Shown piece after piece: positions 8,722 through 17,183 of a stretch of 64,000 nucleotides of DNA. Under the pieces are notes generated by a model. The model had not been told where the DNA came from, did no database searches, and saw only the letters and a program-made list of their open reading frames with translations. The stretch comes from Alcanivorax sp. S71-1-4 (GTDB lineage: Bacteria > Pseudomonadota > Gammaproteobacteria > Pseudomonadales > Alcanivoracaceae): assembly GCF_009846755.1 (NCBI RefSeq), contig NZ_AQOR01000007.1, positions 62,001 to 126,000 on the forward strand, given 5' to 3'. Every line of letters starts with the position of its first letter. Within the stretch, counting starts at the first letter, position 1. The translations under genes were made by a program, and so were the position numbers.

Positions 8722-9045
8722 TCAGTATTGCTCTTCAGGCAGGTGAACCACCATGCCGTCCAGTACATCAGTGACTGTGAGCTGGCAGCTCAGGCGGCTG
8801 CGACCGGGCTGCTGATCGGGCACGCCTTCCACCAGGAAGGCTTCGGTTTCCGACATCGGGGGCAGTGCACCTTGCCAGGTTTCGTCGACATAGACGTGGC
8901 AGGTGGCGCAGCTGCAGACACCGCCGCAGTCACCGAGGATGCCGGGGATCAGATTGGCCTGTGCGATCTGCATCAGGTTCTGACCTGACGGCGCATCCAC
9001 CTCGTGCTGGGTGCCATCGTGTTGAATGTAAGTAATGCGAGGCAT
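8722..9045 (-). CDS. [2Fe-2S] ferredoxin, adrenodoxin/terpredoxin type
   Basis: This 107-residue ferredoxin has the cluster motif C-x5-C-x2-C (Cys40, Cys46, Cys49) and the distal Cys87. It would carry electrons from the reductase at 7073 to the Rieske oxygenase at 9409. The ATG at 9043-9045 has an AGAGAAG ribosome site; a longer in-frame start at 9084 is less likely. The gene is divergent from the oxygenase operon, with operator palindromes in the shared 363-bp promoter region, so both are probably switched together. Confidence 0.92.
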   Translation of the reverse strand: MPRITYIQHDGTQHEVDAPSGQNLMQIAQANLIPGILGDCGGVCSCATCHVYVDETWQGALPPMSETEAFLVEGVPDQQPGRSRLSCQLTVTDVLDGMVVHLPEEQY

Positions 9046-9090
9046 CGGGCTTCTCTTGTCCGGGTTGTAAAGGGAGGTTATCAATTAAAA

Positions 9091-9106
9091 GACCGTCCAG
9101 TCGGAC
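9091..9106. promoter_or_regulatory. TetR operator site 4 (ferredoxin promoter)
   Basis: GACCGTCCAGTCGGAC is one of the best palindrome copies. It lies 45 bp upstream of the ferredoxin start. On the minus strand it is followed by a TTTAAT that could be the -10 element; on the plus strand TATTAT follows it. Confidence 0.75.
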
Positions 9107-9271
9107 TATTATTTTGAAAGAGGCGGTCCTTGTCCAGTCCCCGGGCATGATTTCTTCACTTTTTTTGACGCCACAATGCTGCTTCAGTGCCTGTCAGCTG
9201 CGGCGTATCAACTTTTTTGACAATCAAATCATGGCCTTGAAGGGCTTTGACAAGAAAAGCCTGGCCATCTG

Positions 9272-9301
9272 TTTACAAAGACCGTCCAGTCGGTCTATTA
9301 T
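9272..9301 (+). promoter_or_regulatory. Promoter with TetR operator site 5 (Rieske operon)
   Basis: The perfect inverted repeat GACCGTCCAGTCGGTC (9280-9295) lies inside the 18-nt spacer between TTTACA (9272-9277) and TATTAT (9296-9301). This is the cleanest example of the regulon's promoter design. The oxygenase gene begins 108 bp downstream. The 140 bp between this site and site 4 also hold two similar ACTTTTTT(T)GAC stretches, of unknown role. Confidence 0.8.
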
Positions 9302-9408
9302 TTTTTCAAGCATAACAAGCGTGCGTGCAGCCGCCGGCCATGGCCGAGAAAACAGATTGGGGGCAACGCCCGGCGGGTGATCTTCAACTTGCTGAAATAG
9401 GTGACGAC

Positions 9409-10671
9409 ATGAGTGCTGGAGCAGCAGCGATACCGGACCTGGGAGAGCTGATCCGTCCGGAGCATGTGCATGGTTCCGTGTACAGCAGTGAGGCGTTGTT
9501 TGAGGCCGAGCTGGAAAAGATCTGGTATCGCACCTGGGTTTATGTGGGGCATGTCAGCGAAGTGCCGAACGCCAATGACTATGTGCTCAAGTCCATTGGG
9601 CGCCAGCCGGTGATCATGACCCGTGACCGTGATGGCGGCATCCATCTGCTGCTGAATCGTTGCACCCACCGTGGCAACCAGGTGTGCGTGTTCGACAAAG
9701 GTAATACCCGTACCTTTACCTGCCCCTATCACGGCTGGACGTTCTCCAACACCGGGCAATTGCGCGGCTATCCTTTCCCCTCCGGTTACGAAGGTGCAGA
9801 CCGGGAAAACCTGGGGCTTGGCCGCGTGCCGCGCATGGCGCAGTACAAGGGGTTTGTATTCGGCTCCTTCGCCGAAGAAGGTCCGTCCCTGGAAGAGCAT
9901 CTTGGTGGTGCGCTGGAAGCGATTGATCGTCTGGTGCGCAATTCGCCGGAAGGCGAGGTGGAGATCACTGCCGGCTTCCTCAAGCACAAGGCCAAGGCAA
10001 ACTGGAAATTCCTGGTCGAGAACGAAACCGACGGCTATCACCCTCAGTTTGTGCACGCCTCCATTTTCAGTGTGGCAGAGAGTGGTATCGGCGACCTGTA
10101 CAGCAGTGACTCGACCGCCGTGACACGCTACTTGGGCGGTGGCCATTCCGAGTGCGACCTGCGCCCCGAGTTTCGTCGCCTGGACAAGCCGCTGGGCTGG
10201 TTTGGCACCAGTGCCGAGCGCATGCCGGACTATGTCGAGGCCATGAACGCAGCCTACGGTGCTGACAAGGCGCGCGAGATCATGATCGATGGCACGCCGC
10301 ATACGATGATCTTCCCGAACCTGTTTATCGCAGAAATCCAGATTTTCGTGCTCGAACCTGTGGCGGTGAACGAGACCATCCAGCACGTCACCGCGATCCA
10401 GTTCAAGGGGGCGCCGGAAATGAATCGTCGCCTGCGCCAACAGACCATGGGCTCGGTCGGGCCGGCCGGTTTCCTGCTCGCGGATGACTCGGAAATGTAC
10501 GAACGAAACCAGCGCGGCATTCAGGTGCGTGATCCGGAATGGGTGTTTCTCGGGCGTGGCAAGCACCGTGAGCGCCTGGATGAAGACGGTTTCATGGTTG
10601 GCGACGCCACTGACGAAGTGCCGTCGCGCGGGATGTGGGCGCACTACCGCGCCATGATGGAGGCTGAATGA
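9409..10671 (+). CDS. Rieske non-heme iron oxygenase, large (alpha) subunit
   Basis: This is the catalytic subunit of an aromatic-ring-hydroxylating oxygenase, 420 residues. The Rieske centre is C-x-H-x17-C-x2-H (Cys85, His87, Cys105, His108). The mononuclear iron site is Asp208-x2-His211-x4-His216 in ETDGYHPQFVH, where the Asp bridges the two metal centres. The ATG at 9409 is preceded by AGGTGA; an in-frame ATG at 9325 would add 28 atypical residues. It overlaps the beta subunit by 4 bp. The substrate is unknown, and since no ring-cleavage dioxygenase is present it need not be a classical arene. Confidence 0.93.
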   Translation: MSAGAAAIPDLGELIRPEHVHGSVYSSEALFEAELEKIWYRTWVYVGHVSEVPNANDYVLKSIGRQPVIMTRDRDGGIHLLLNRCTHRGNQVCVFDKGNTRTFTCPYHGWTFSNTGQLRGYPFPSGYEGADRENLGLGRVPRMAQYKGFVFGSFAEEGPSLEEHLGGALEAIDRLVRNSPEGEVEITAGFLKHKAKANWKFLVENETDGYHPQFVHASIFSVAESGIGDLYSSDSTAVTRYLGGGHSECDLRPEFRRLDKPLGWFGTSAERMPDYVEAMNAAYGADKAREIMIDGTPHTMIFPNLFIAEIQIFVLEPVAVNETIQHVTAIQFKGAPEMNRRLRQQTMGSVGPAGFLLADDSEMYERNQRGIQVRDPEWVFLGRGKHRERLDEDGFMVGDATDEVPSRGMWAHYRAMMEAE

Positions 10672-11162
10672 TGGCGCTGGATCAACAACAGAGTGCGCTG
10701 TTGCAGGAAGTGACGCAGTTCATTTACCGCGAGGCGCGATTGCAGGACGAGCATGCCTACGATGACTGGGAAGCGCTGTGGACCGACGACGGTGTCTACT
10801 GGATTCCCGCCAATGGTGATGCCTGCGATCCGGAACGCGATATGTCGATCGTCTACGACAATCGCTCGCGTATCGCGCTGCGTATCCGGCAACTGCATAC
10901 CGGCAAGCGCCATGCGCAGGCACCGCGTTCGCGGCTGCGCCGGGTCGTGTCCAACATCGAATTGCTGGAACCGGCGGGTGATGAGATCCGTGTGACCTGC
11001 AACGCCATGGTGTTCGAGTCGAACCTGCGCGATGACACCGTCTGGGCATCGCGCAATGAATATCAGCTGCGGCGTGTGGATGGCGCGCTGCGCATGGTGC
11101 GCAAGACCGTCAATCTGGTGAACAACGACAAGGCGTTGTTCTCCATGTCATTCCTGATCTGA
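10668..11162 (+). CDS. Rieske oxygenase small (beta) subunit
   Basis: This 164-residue protein has the SnoaL/NTF2-like fold of ring-hydroxylating dioxygenase beta subunits, including the WEALWTDDGVYWIP opening and a C-terminal KTVNLVNNDKALFSMSFLI-type tail. It stabilises the alpha3-beta3 hexamer. Its start overlaps the alpha stop (ATGA), so the two are translated together. It resembles the benzoate/toluate-type beta subunits more than those of naphthalene dioxygenase, but that is an impression without alignment. Confidence 0.9.
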   Translation: MMALDQQQSALLQEVTQFIYREARLQDEHAYDDWEALWTDDGVYWIPANGDACDPERDMSIVYDNRSRIALRIRQLHTGKRHAQAPRSRLRRVVSNIELLEPAGDEIRVTCNAMVFESNLRDDTVWASRNEYQLRRVDGALRMVRKTVNLVNNDKALFSMSFLI

Positions 11163-11174
11163 GCCGGAGGCATC

Positions 11175-12005
11175 ATGGCCGTACAGGCAGAACACCCGAT
11201 TGAGCAGCGCGTCAGCGAAGGTCCCGTGCTGCTGGACATTCACGATCAATGCATTGCGCATATTCGCCTGAACCGGCCCGAGGCCGCCAATGGCCTGAGC
11301 GTTGAGCTGCTGAAGGCACTGTATGACGTGATCATGACCTGCCACGGTGATCCGCGCCTGCGTGCAGTGGTGTTGACCGGCGAGGGCAAGCATTTCTGCG
11401 CTGGCGGCGACGTGCGTGATTTTGCCTCCAAAGGCGAGCAGTTGCCGGATTATCTTCGGCAGGCCACGTCCTATCTGCAGATCGTCGCCGGTGCGTTGAT
11501 TCGCCTGGGGCCGCCGGTGATGGTCAGCGTGCAGGGCTTTGCCGCAGGTGGCGGCGGGCTGGGGCTGGTGTGTGCGGCGGATCTGGTGATCGCCGGGGAC
11601 GACGCCAGCTTCATGGCCGGCGGCACGCGTGTCGGCATGGCGCCTGATGCGGGGGCCACCGTAACGCTCTCGCGGATCGTCGGCCTGCGCCGTGCGATGG
11701 ATATTCTGCTCAACAATCCGGTGATCGACGCCGCCAGTGCCCTGGAAATGGGGTTGATCAATCGGGTGGTACCGGCCGCCGAGCGCGAGGCCCGGACATG
11801 GGCCTGGGCGCGCGAGCTGGCGGCTGGCGCACCGCTCGCCCTGGCCGCGACCAAACGAATGGTCTGGAACGGTGTCGGGCTGGGCGTGGAAGCGTGTCTG
11901 CCGGAAGAAAGCCGCACCGTGTCAGCGTTGTCCGGCACGGCGGATTCCCGCGAGGGGCTGGCCGCCGTGATCGAAAAGCGCAAGCCGGTCTTCACGGGGC
12001 GTTGA
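11175..12005 (+). CDS. Crotonase-fold protein, PaaG-like (enoyl-CoA isomerase type)
   Basis: This 276-residue enoyl-CoA hydratase/isomerase family member has the CoA-binding motif AGGDVRDF and the oxyanion-hole segment GFAAGGGGLG. Neither catalytic Glu of classical hydratases is present: CELAM is replaced by GLGLV, and the second site reads GMAPDAGATVTL. An Asp in this P-D-x-G position is the general base of PaaG and delta3,delta2-enoyl-CoA isomerases, so double-bond shifting is more likely than hydration (inference). It sits between the oxygenase and the SDR, with a GGAGG ribosome site. Confidence 0.82.
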   Translation: MAVQAEHPIEQRVSEGPVLLDIHDQCIAHIRLNRPEAANGLSVELLKALYDVIMTCHGDPRLRAVVLTGEGKHFCAGGDVRDFASKGEQLPDYLRQATSYLQIVAGALIRLGPPVMVSVQGFAAGGGGLGLVCAADLVIAGDDASFMAGGTRVGMAPDAGATVTLSRIVGLRRAMDILLNNPVIDAASALEMGLINRVVPAAEREARTWAWARELAAGAPLALAATKRMVWNGVGLGVEACLPEESRTVSALSGTADSREGLAAVIEKRKPVFTGR

Positions 12006-12007
12006 GC

Positions 12008-12742
12008 ATGATCGGGCTGCGTGGACGCAGGGTACTGGTCACGGGCGGCGCCAAGGGTATCGGCGCCGGCATTGCCCGGCGTCTGGTCGACGAAGGGGCG
12101 ACGGTGGTGATTGCCGATCTGGACCGGCCTGCCGGTGAACAGCTCGCGCACGAACTGGGTGTGGTGTTCTGGGCGCTGGATGTCAGTGACACAGACGCCG
12201 TGCAGCAACAGCTGGCTGCCAGCGCGCCGTTCGATGTGCTGGTCAATAACGCCGGTATGGACCAGCACGCCTGGTTCACGCATACCGATGCCGGGCAATG
12301 GAAAACCCTGATGGCGGTGAACCTGTACTCGGTCCTGGCCACGACGCATGCGGTATTGCCCGCGATGCAGCGCGCTGGCCACGGCAGGCTGATTCATATC
12401 GCCTCCGAGGCCGCACGGCTCGGCTCCGCTGGCGGGGCTGTTTACGCCGCCGCAAAAGGCGCTGTGCTGGCGTTCTCCCGTTCCATGGCACGCGAAAACG
12501 CGCGTTACGGTATCACGTCGAACGTGATTGCCCCGGGCCCGGTGGATACACCGATGCTGCGCGAGGCGGTGGCGCGTGGGGGGGGGGCGCTGGCGCAGTC
12601 GATGATCAACGCGACGCTGGCGCGGCGGCTGGGGACAGTGCAGGAGATTGCGGCGGCGGTGGCGTTTATCGCCTCCGACGAAGCGGGATTTATCACCGGT
12701 GAAGTGCTGGGGGTCTCCGGTGGCATGGGGTGCGGACAATGA
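12008..12742 (+). CDS. Short-chain dehydrogenase/reductase
   Basis: This is a 244-residue NAD(P)-dependent SDR. It has the cofactor motif TGGAKGIG (residues 12-19), NNAG (80-83), and catalytic Ser133, Tyr146 and Lys150. Asp37-Asp39 after the second strand suggest NAD rather than NADP. It may oxidise the dihydrodiol made by the Rieske enzyme or a later 3-hydroxyacyl-CoA. The ATG at 12008 is 2 bp past the previous stop; the end overlaps the esterase start by 4 bp. Confidence 0.88.
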   Translation: MIGLRGRRVLVTGGAKGIGAGIARRLVDEGATVVIADLDRPAGEQLAHELGVVFWALDVSDTDAVQQQLAASAPFDVLVNNAGMDQHAWFTHTDAGQWKTLMAVNLYSVLATTHAVLPAMQRAGHGRLIHIASEAARLGSAGGAVYAAAKGAVLAFSRSMARENARYGITSNVIAPGPVDTPMLREAVARGGGALAQSMINATLARRLGTVQEIAAAVAFIASDEAGFITGEVLGVSGGMGCGQ

Positions 12743-13659
12743 ACACGACACCATTACAGCAGGTGATTGACCGCGTGCGCGGTGTCTACGGCAGTTGGCG
12801 GCGCGATACCGGCGTTACCCGGATGCGCGAAGACTGGGAGGCGTTGTTTGCGCCGCGCGAAGAAATTGCGTTGTCGCACTTTACGCTGGGCGGTGTGGAC
12901 GTGGCCTGGGTGATTGCGTCGGGCGCCGATGCGTCGGGCGCCGCCGCGCCGGACGCTGACAGTGCGCGCACCCTGGTGTACTTCCACGGCGGCGGTTTCC
13001 GGGTCGGTTCGGTGCGTTCGCATTGCGAGCTGATGTGGCACCTGTCCCGTGCGGCCGGATGCCGCGTGCTCGGGGTGGATTATCGGCTTGCCCCGGAGCA
13101 TGCGCATCCTGCGCCGTTGCATGACGCCCTGGCCGTGTACCGTGCGCTGTTGGCCGGGGGCGTTGAGGCGGGGGATATTGCGCTGGCCGGCGATTCTGCC
13201 GGCGGCAATATCGTGCTCAACCTGCTGTTGCAGTTACGCGATACCGGCGAGCCCATGCCAGCCAGAGCGGTGTTGATGTCTGCCTGGACGGATCTGGCGG
13301 CGACAGGGGAAAGCTATCAGACCCGCGCGGGCGCGGACCCGATTCATCAACAACGCATGATCCAGTCAATGGCCGCCGGTTACCTGGGGGTCGCCGTGTC
13401 GCCGGAGGACCCTGCCGTTTCTCCGCTTTATGCGCCGTTGCATGACTTGCCGCCTCTGCTGCTTCAGGTCGGCGATGCAGAAACCGTGCTGGACGATTCA
13501 CGCCTGTTCGCGCAACGGGCACAGGCCGCCGGTGGCGCTGCCACGCTGAGCGTGTACCCGCACATGATTCATGTATTCCAGCAGTTCATGCATGACCTGC
13601 CCGAGGCGCGCGAGGCCATCGACGAGGCCGGTGCATTCCTGCGTGATGGCTGGCACTGA
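12739..13659 (+). CDS. Alpha/beta hydrolase, hormone-sensitive-lipase (GDSAG) family
   Basis: This 306-residue esterase has the oxyanion motif HGGG (83-86) and the nucleophile elbow GDSAGG with Ser153. The Asp and His of the triad are likely in the VGDAETVLDD and PHMIHVF segments near the C-terminus. It may open a lactone, cleave an ester substrate or act as a thioesterase; the position inside the oxygenase operon does not decide this. The start overlaps the SDR stop. Confidence 0.88.
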   Translation: MNTTPLQQVIDRVRGVYGSWRRDTGVTRMREDWEALFAPREEIALSHFTLGGVDVAWVIASGADASGAAAPDADSARTLVYFHGGGFRVGSVRSHCELMWHLSRAAGCRVLGVDYRLAPEHAHPAPLHDALAVYRALLAGGVEAGDIALAGDSAGGNIVLNLLLQLRDTGEPMPARAVLMSAWTDLAATGESYQTRAGADPIHQQRMIQSMAAGYLGVAVSPEDPAVSPLYAPLHDLPPLLLQVGDAETVLDDSRLFAQRAQAAGGAATLSVYPHMIHVFQQFMHDLPEAREAIDEAGAFLRDGWH

Positions 13660-13686
13660 CGCCCATTTTTTCAGAGGACTCAAGGC

Positions 13687-15165
13687 ATGATCGGTATTGT
13701 TGCGTATGGCGCCTACCTGCCCAGGCTGCGGCTCAGCCGCCAGGCTGTGTTCGAGGCCAATGCCTGGTATGCGCCGCAGTTTGCGGGCAAGGCGCGTGGC
13801 CATCGGGCGATGGCCAACTGGGATGAAGACAGCGTCACCCTGGCGGTGGCCGCGGCGCGCGATTGCCTCGGCCCGGACGATGACCGTTCACGGGTGCGTG
13901 CATTGACACTGGCGTCGTCGTCGCTGCCGTTTGCCGAGCGTCTGAACGCGGGCATTGTGGCCGAGGCGCTGACGCTGGATGAACGTATCCAGGCGCAGGA
14001 CGTGACGGGCAGCCAGCGTATCGCGCTGTCGGCCATCGGGCAGGCACTCGCGGCGGTGCGGGGCGGGCAGGGCGAGAGCCTGGTGCTGGCCGCAGATTGT
14101 CGCGACACCAGCGCGGCCAGCGGCAGCGAGCTGGATTACGGTGACGGGGCGGCGGCGGTGTTGCTTGGTGAGACCGGTGTGCTGGCCGAATTCCTCGGCG
14201 CGGCGCACCGCACGGTGGATTTCGTTGACCGCTTTCGCCTTGCCGGTGAAACGGTGGATTACCACTGGGAAGAGCGCTGGATTCGTGACGAAGGCATCAG
14301 CAAGTTGATGCCGGTGCTGATCGGCGAGGCGCTGGCCGACGCTGACCTCGACGCCAGCGCCGTCAATCATTTCATTTTTCCTGGCATCTTCCCGAAGATG
14401 GATGCCCAGTTGGCGGCGCGCTGCGGCATCGCCGCCGGGGCTGTCGTGGACAACCTGAACAGCCAGGTGGGCGACACCGGCGTGGCGCATGGTTTATTGC
14501 TGTTGGCCAGCGTGCTGGAACGCGCGCAACCGGGGCAGGTGATTCTGCTGGCGCAGTTCGGCAATGGTGGCGAGGCGCTGGTGTTCCGCGTCACCGAGGC
14601 GATCAACCGTTTCCGGCCGCGTGTCGGCGTGTCCGGCTGGCTGGCACGCGGGCAGGAAGAAACCCGCTATACGCGTTTTCTGTCGTTCAAGGGGCAGTTG
14701 CGACTGGAGCGGGGCATGCGTGGCGAGCAGGACAAGAAAACGGCACTGACCACACTGTATCGCCATCGCCGTGCCATTCTCGGTCTGGTCGCGGGCCGCT
14801 GCCGCGAAACCGGGCAAGTGCATTTCCCTCCGTCACGCGTCAATTACACACCGGGGCAACCGCTACAGGACACTCAGCAGCCGTGGAAACTGGCGGAACG
14901 CCAGGGGCGGGTACTGAGCTGGTCGGCAGAATATCTGTCCTGGCACATGTCGCCACCGAATCAGTATGGCCAGGTGGATTTCGACGGCGGCGGCCGGATC
15001 CTGCTTGAGTTCACTGATGTCGAGCGTGGCGATGTCAGCACCGGCTGCGAAGTGGAGATGGTATTTCGCATCAAGGATGTCGACGAGAAGCGCGGCTTCA
15101 ACCGTTATTTCTGGAAAGCCACGCCGGTGCGCCGTGGCAACACACACGCAGACCAGGCGGAGTAA
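13687..15165 (+). CDS. HMG-CoA-synthase-like thiolase-fold protein fused to a DUF35 OB-fold
   Basis: The 492-residue protein starts as a 3-oxoacyl-ACP/HMG-CoA synthase-like condensing enzyme (about residues 1-330) and ends with a DUF35-type OB-fold (about 370-492: FPPSRVNYTP, then LSWSAEYLSW and the GCEVEMVFRIKD strand). At the usual nucleophile position the sequence reads DVTGSQRIAL, with no Cys, so ordinary Claisen chemistry is doubtful. Thiolase-fold proteins paired with DUF35 domains act as retro-aldolases in steroid side-chain breakdown (Ltp2/ChsH2); a similar carbon-carbon cleavage is an inference. An SCP-x-type thiolase follows 3 bp later, probably as partner. Confidence 0.75.
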   Translation: MIGIVAYGAYLPRLRLSRQAVFEANAWYAPQFAGKARGHRAMANWDEDSVTLAVAAARDCLGPDDDRSRVRALTLASSSLPFAERLNAGIVAEALTLDERIQAQDVTGSQRIALSAIGQALAAVRGGQGESLVLAADCRDTSAASGSELDYGDGAAAVLLGETGVLAEFLGAAHRTVDFVDRFRLAGETVDYHWEERWIRDEGISKLMPVLIGEALADADLDASAVNHFIFPGIFPKMDAQLAARCGIAAGAVVDNLNSQVGDTGVAHGLLLLASVLERAQPGQVILLAQFGNGGEALVFRVTEAINRFRPRVGVSGWLARGQEETRYTRFLSFKGQLRLERGMRGEQDKKTALTTLYRHRRAILGLVAGRCRETGQVHFPPSRVNYTPGQPLQDTQQPWKLAERQGRVLSWSAEYLSWHMSPPNQYGQVDFDGGGRILLEFTDVERGDVSTGCEVEMVFRIKDVDEKRGFNRYFWKATPVRRGNTHADQAE

Positions 15166-15168
15166 CCC

Positions 15169-16371
15169 ATGGCGACAGGTATCAGAGACAAGGTAGCGAT
15201 TCTGGGCATGGGCTGCAGCCGCTTTGGCGAGCGTTGGGAGGCCAGCCCGGAAGACCTGATGGTCGAAGCCTACAACGAAGCCATGGCGGATGCCGGCATC
15301 GGGCCTGAGCAACTGGACGCCGCCTGGTTTTCCACCCATATGGACGACGTCGGCGTTGGCCGGGGCGGCACGCCGATGGGCATTGCGCTGCGGCTCCCCA
15401 ATATCGGCGTCACGCGGGTGGAAAATTTCTGCGCGGGCGGTTCCGAAGCCATTCGGGGTGCGGTCTATGCGGTGGCTTCAGGCGCGTGCGATATCGCCAT
15501 TGCGCTGGGCGTGGAAAAACTCAAGGACACCGGCTATGGCGGCCTGCCGATGGCCACCGTGGGCACCTATATTCCGCAGTGGTATCCCAACGCAGTCGCC
15601 CCGGCCAATTTTGCGCAACTGGCCGCAGCCTATCAGCGTAAGCATGGTGTCGACCCGGGGCTTCTGAAACGGGCCATGGCGCACGTTTCTGTCAAAAGCC
15701 ACGCCAATGGCGCGCTCAATCCCAAGGCCCACCTGCGCAAACCGATTACAGAAGAGCAGGTGCTCAGGGCACCCGTGATCGCCGAACCGCTGGGGCTGTT
15801 TGACTGCTGCGGCGTCTCCGACGGTGCGGCAGCGGTCATTGTGACCACACCGGATATCGCCCGTGGCATGGGCAAGCGTGACCTGGTCACCTTCAAGGCA
15901 TTGCAGGTGTCGGTATCCAGCGGCTGGGAAATGCACAGCAACGAGTGGGACGGCAGCTATGTGCACACGGCGCGTGTTGCCGTGCGCAAGGCCTACCAGG
16001 AAGCTGGCATCCGCGATCCGCGCAAACAGATCAGCATGCTGGAAGTGCACGACTGCTTCTCGATCACCGAACTGGTGACCATGGAAGATTTGTTTATCTC
16101 TGAGGAAGGCGGCGCCGTGCGGGATGTACTGGACGGTGTCTTTGATGCCGACGGCGCTATTCCGTGCCAGATCGATGGTGGCCTGAAATGCTTTGGCCAC
16201 CCGATTGGCGCCAGTGGCATTCGCATGCTGTATGAAATGTATCTGCAATTGCAGGGCCGTGCGGGCGAGCGGCAATTACCGGGCCCGGTCTTCGGCCTGA
16301 CGCATAACCTCGGTGGTCAGCCGTCGCAGAATGTCTGCTCGGTGTCGATTGTCGGGCGGGAGGGGGCATGA
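15169..16371 (+). CDS. Thiolase of the SCP-x/acetyl-CoA acetyltransferase family
   Basis: The 400-residue protein carries the acyl-accepting Cys88 in ENFCAGGSEA, the HDCF motif typical of SCP-x thiolases (about residue 290), and the C-terminal GGLKCFGHPIGASG with its Cys and His. All catalytic elements of a 3-ketoacyl-CoA thiolase appear present. It would release acetyl-CoA or propionyl-CoA from a branched beta-ketoacyl-CoA. It lies directly behind the DUF35-fused protein and overlaps the next crotonase gene by 4 bp. Confidence 0.87.
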   Translation: MATGIRDKVAILGMGCSRFGERWEASPEDLMVEAYNEAMADAGIGPEQLDAAWFSTHMDDVGVGRGGTPMGIALRLPNIGVTRVENFCAGGSEAIRGAVYAVASGACDIAIALGVEKLKDTGYGGLPMATVGTYIPQWYPNAVAPANFAQLAAAYQRKHGVDPGLLKRAMAHVSVKSHANGALNPKAHLRKPITEEQVLRAPVIAEPLGLFDCCGVSDGAAAVIVTTPDIARGMGKRDLVTFKALQVSVSSGWEMHSNEWDGSYVHTARVAVRKAYQEAGIRDPRKQISMLEVHDCFSITELVTMEDLFISEEGGAVRDVLDGVFDADGAIPCQIDGGLKCFGHPIGASGIRMLYEMYLQLQGRAGERQLPGPVFGLTHNLGGQPSQNVCSVSIVGREGA

Positions 16372-17183
16372 GCGCGTTGCAGTCAGTGGTGACGCAGGCG
16401 CCGGCGGTGTTGCGGGTGGACGAACCCGCGCCCGGGGTATTGCGCGTACTGATCAACCGGCCGGACAAACGCAACGCCATCGATTATGACGTGCGCGCGG
16501 CAATGCTCACGGTGCTGGGTGACGCGTTGGCCAGTGATGCCTGCCGGGCGCTGGTGCTGGGTGGCGTAGAGCAGGTGTTTTCCGCCGGCGGTGATGTGCA
16601 CAGCATGGGACAGCTGGACGAGGCCGGCGCGCGTGAACGCATGCAGCATATCCATGTATTGTGCCGTCTGCTCGCCACAGCACCTGTGCCGGTGGTCACC
16701 GCGATGGAAGGCATTGCCGCCGGTGCGTCCATTGGCATGGCACTGCTTGGTGATGTGATTGTGGTCGGTGAGCGCACGCGCATCCTGTTTCCTTTTCTCA
16801 AGCTGGGCCTGACGCCGGACTGGGGCATGTTGCTGACGTTGCCGCGCCGCGTCGGCGTGGGCCGTGCCAGGCGGATGTTCAGCGCCGGTGACCTGATCAG
16901 CGGCCCGGCGGCATTCGAGGCGGGTCTGGCGGATGTCCTGGTGGCGGATGACGTCGTGATGGCGACGGCGGTGGCGCAGGCGGAGGCCCTGGCGGCGTTG
17001 CCGCGTGAGGCGTTCGCACGCATGAAGGCTCGCCTGAACAGTGTGTCGATGACGCTCGATGACGAACTCGCGCGTGAGGAAGACGACCAGGCGCAGTGTC
17101 TTCTGGGCGCGGAATTTACAGAAGGCCTGAGCGCCTTTTTGGAAAAACGCGCGCCGAACTTTCGTGGTGCGGGAGAGCCCTGA
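16368..17183 (+). CDS. Crotonase-fold protein, isomerase-like, second copy
   Basis: This 271-residue enoyl-CoA hydratase/isomerase family protein has the CoA motif SAGGDVHSMG and the oxyanion segment EGIAAGASIG. As in the gene at 11175, both hydratase Glu residues are absent; the second site reads GLTPDWGMLLTL with the PaaG-type Asp. A delta-isomerase or ring hydrolase is more likely than a hydratase. It overlaps the thiolase stop and the start of the next crotonase (TGATG), so the three are translationally coupled. Confidence 0.82.
   Translation: MSALQSVVTQAPAVLRVDEPAPGVLRVLINRPDKRNAIDYDVRAAMLTVLGDALASDACRALVLGGVEQVFSAGGDVHSMGQLDEAGARERMQHIHVLCRLLATAPVPVVTAMEGIAAGASIGMALLGDVIVVGERTRILFPFLKLGLTPDWGMLLTLPRRVGVGRARRMFSAGDLISGPAAFEAGLADVLVADDVVMATAVAQAEALAALPREAFARMKARLNSVSMTLDDELAREEDDQAQCLLGAEFTEGLSAFLEKRAPNFRGAGEP

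Noticed and set aside
9409-11162. Classical benzoate/toluate catabolic operon
   Set aside because: No diol dehydrogenase of the BenD type with adjacent catechol dioxygenase genes is present, and the reductase and ferredoxin are separate proteins rather than a BenC-type fusion.
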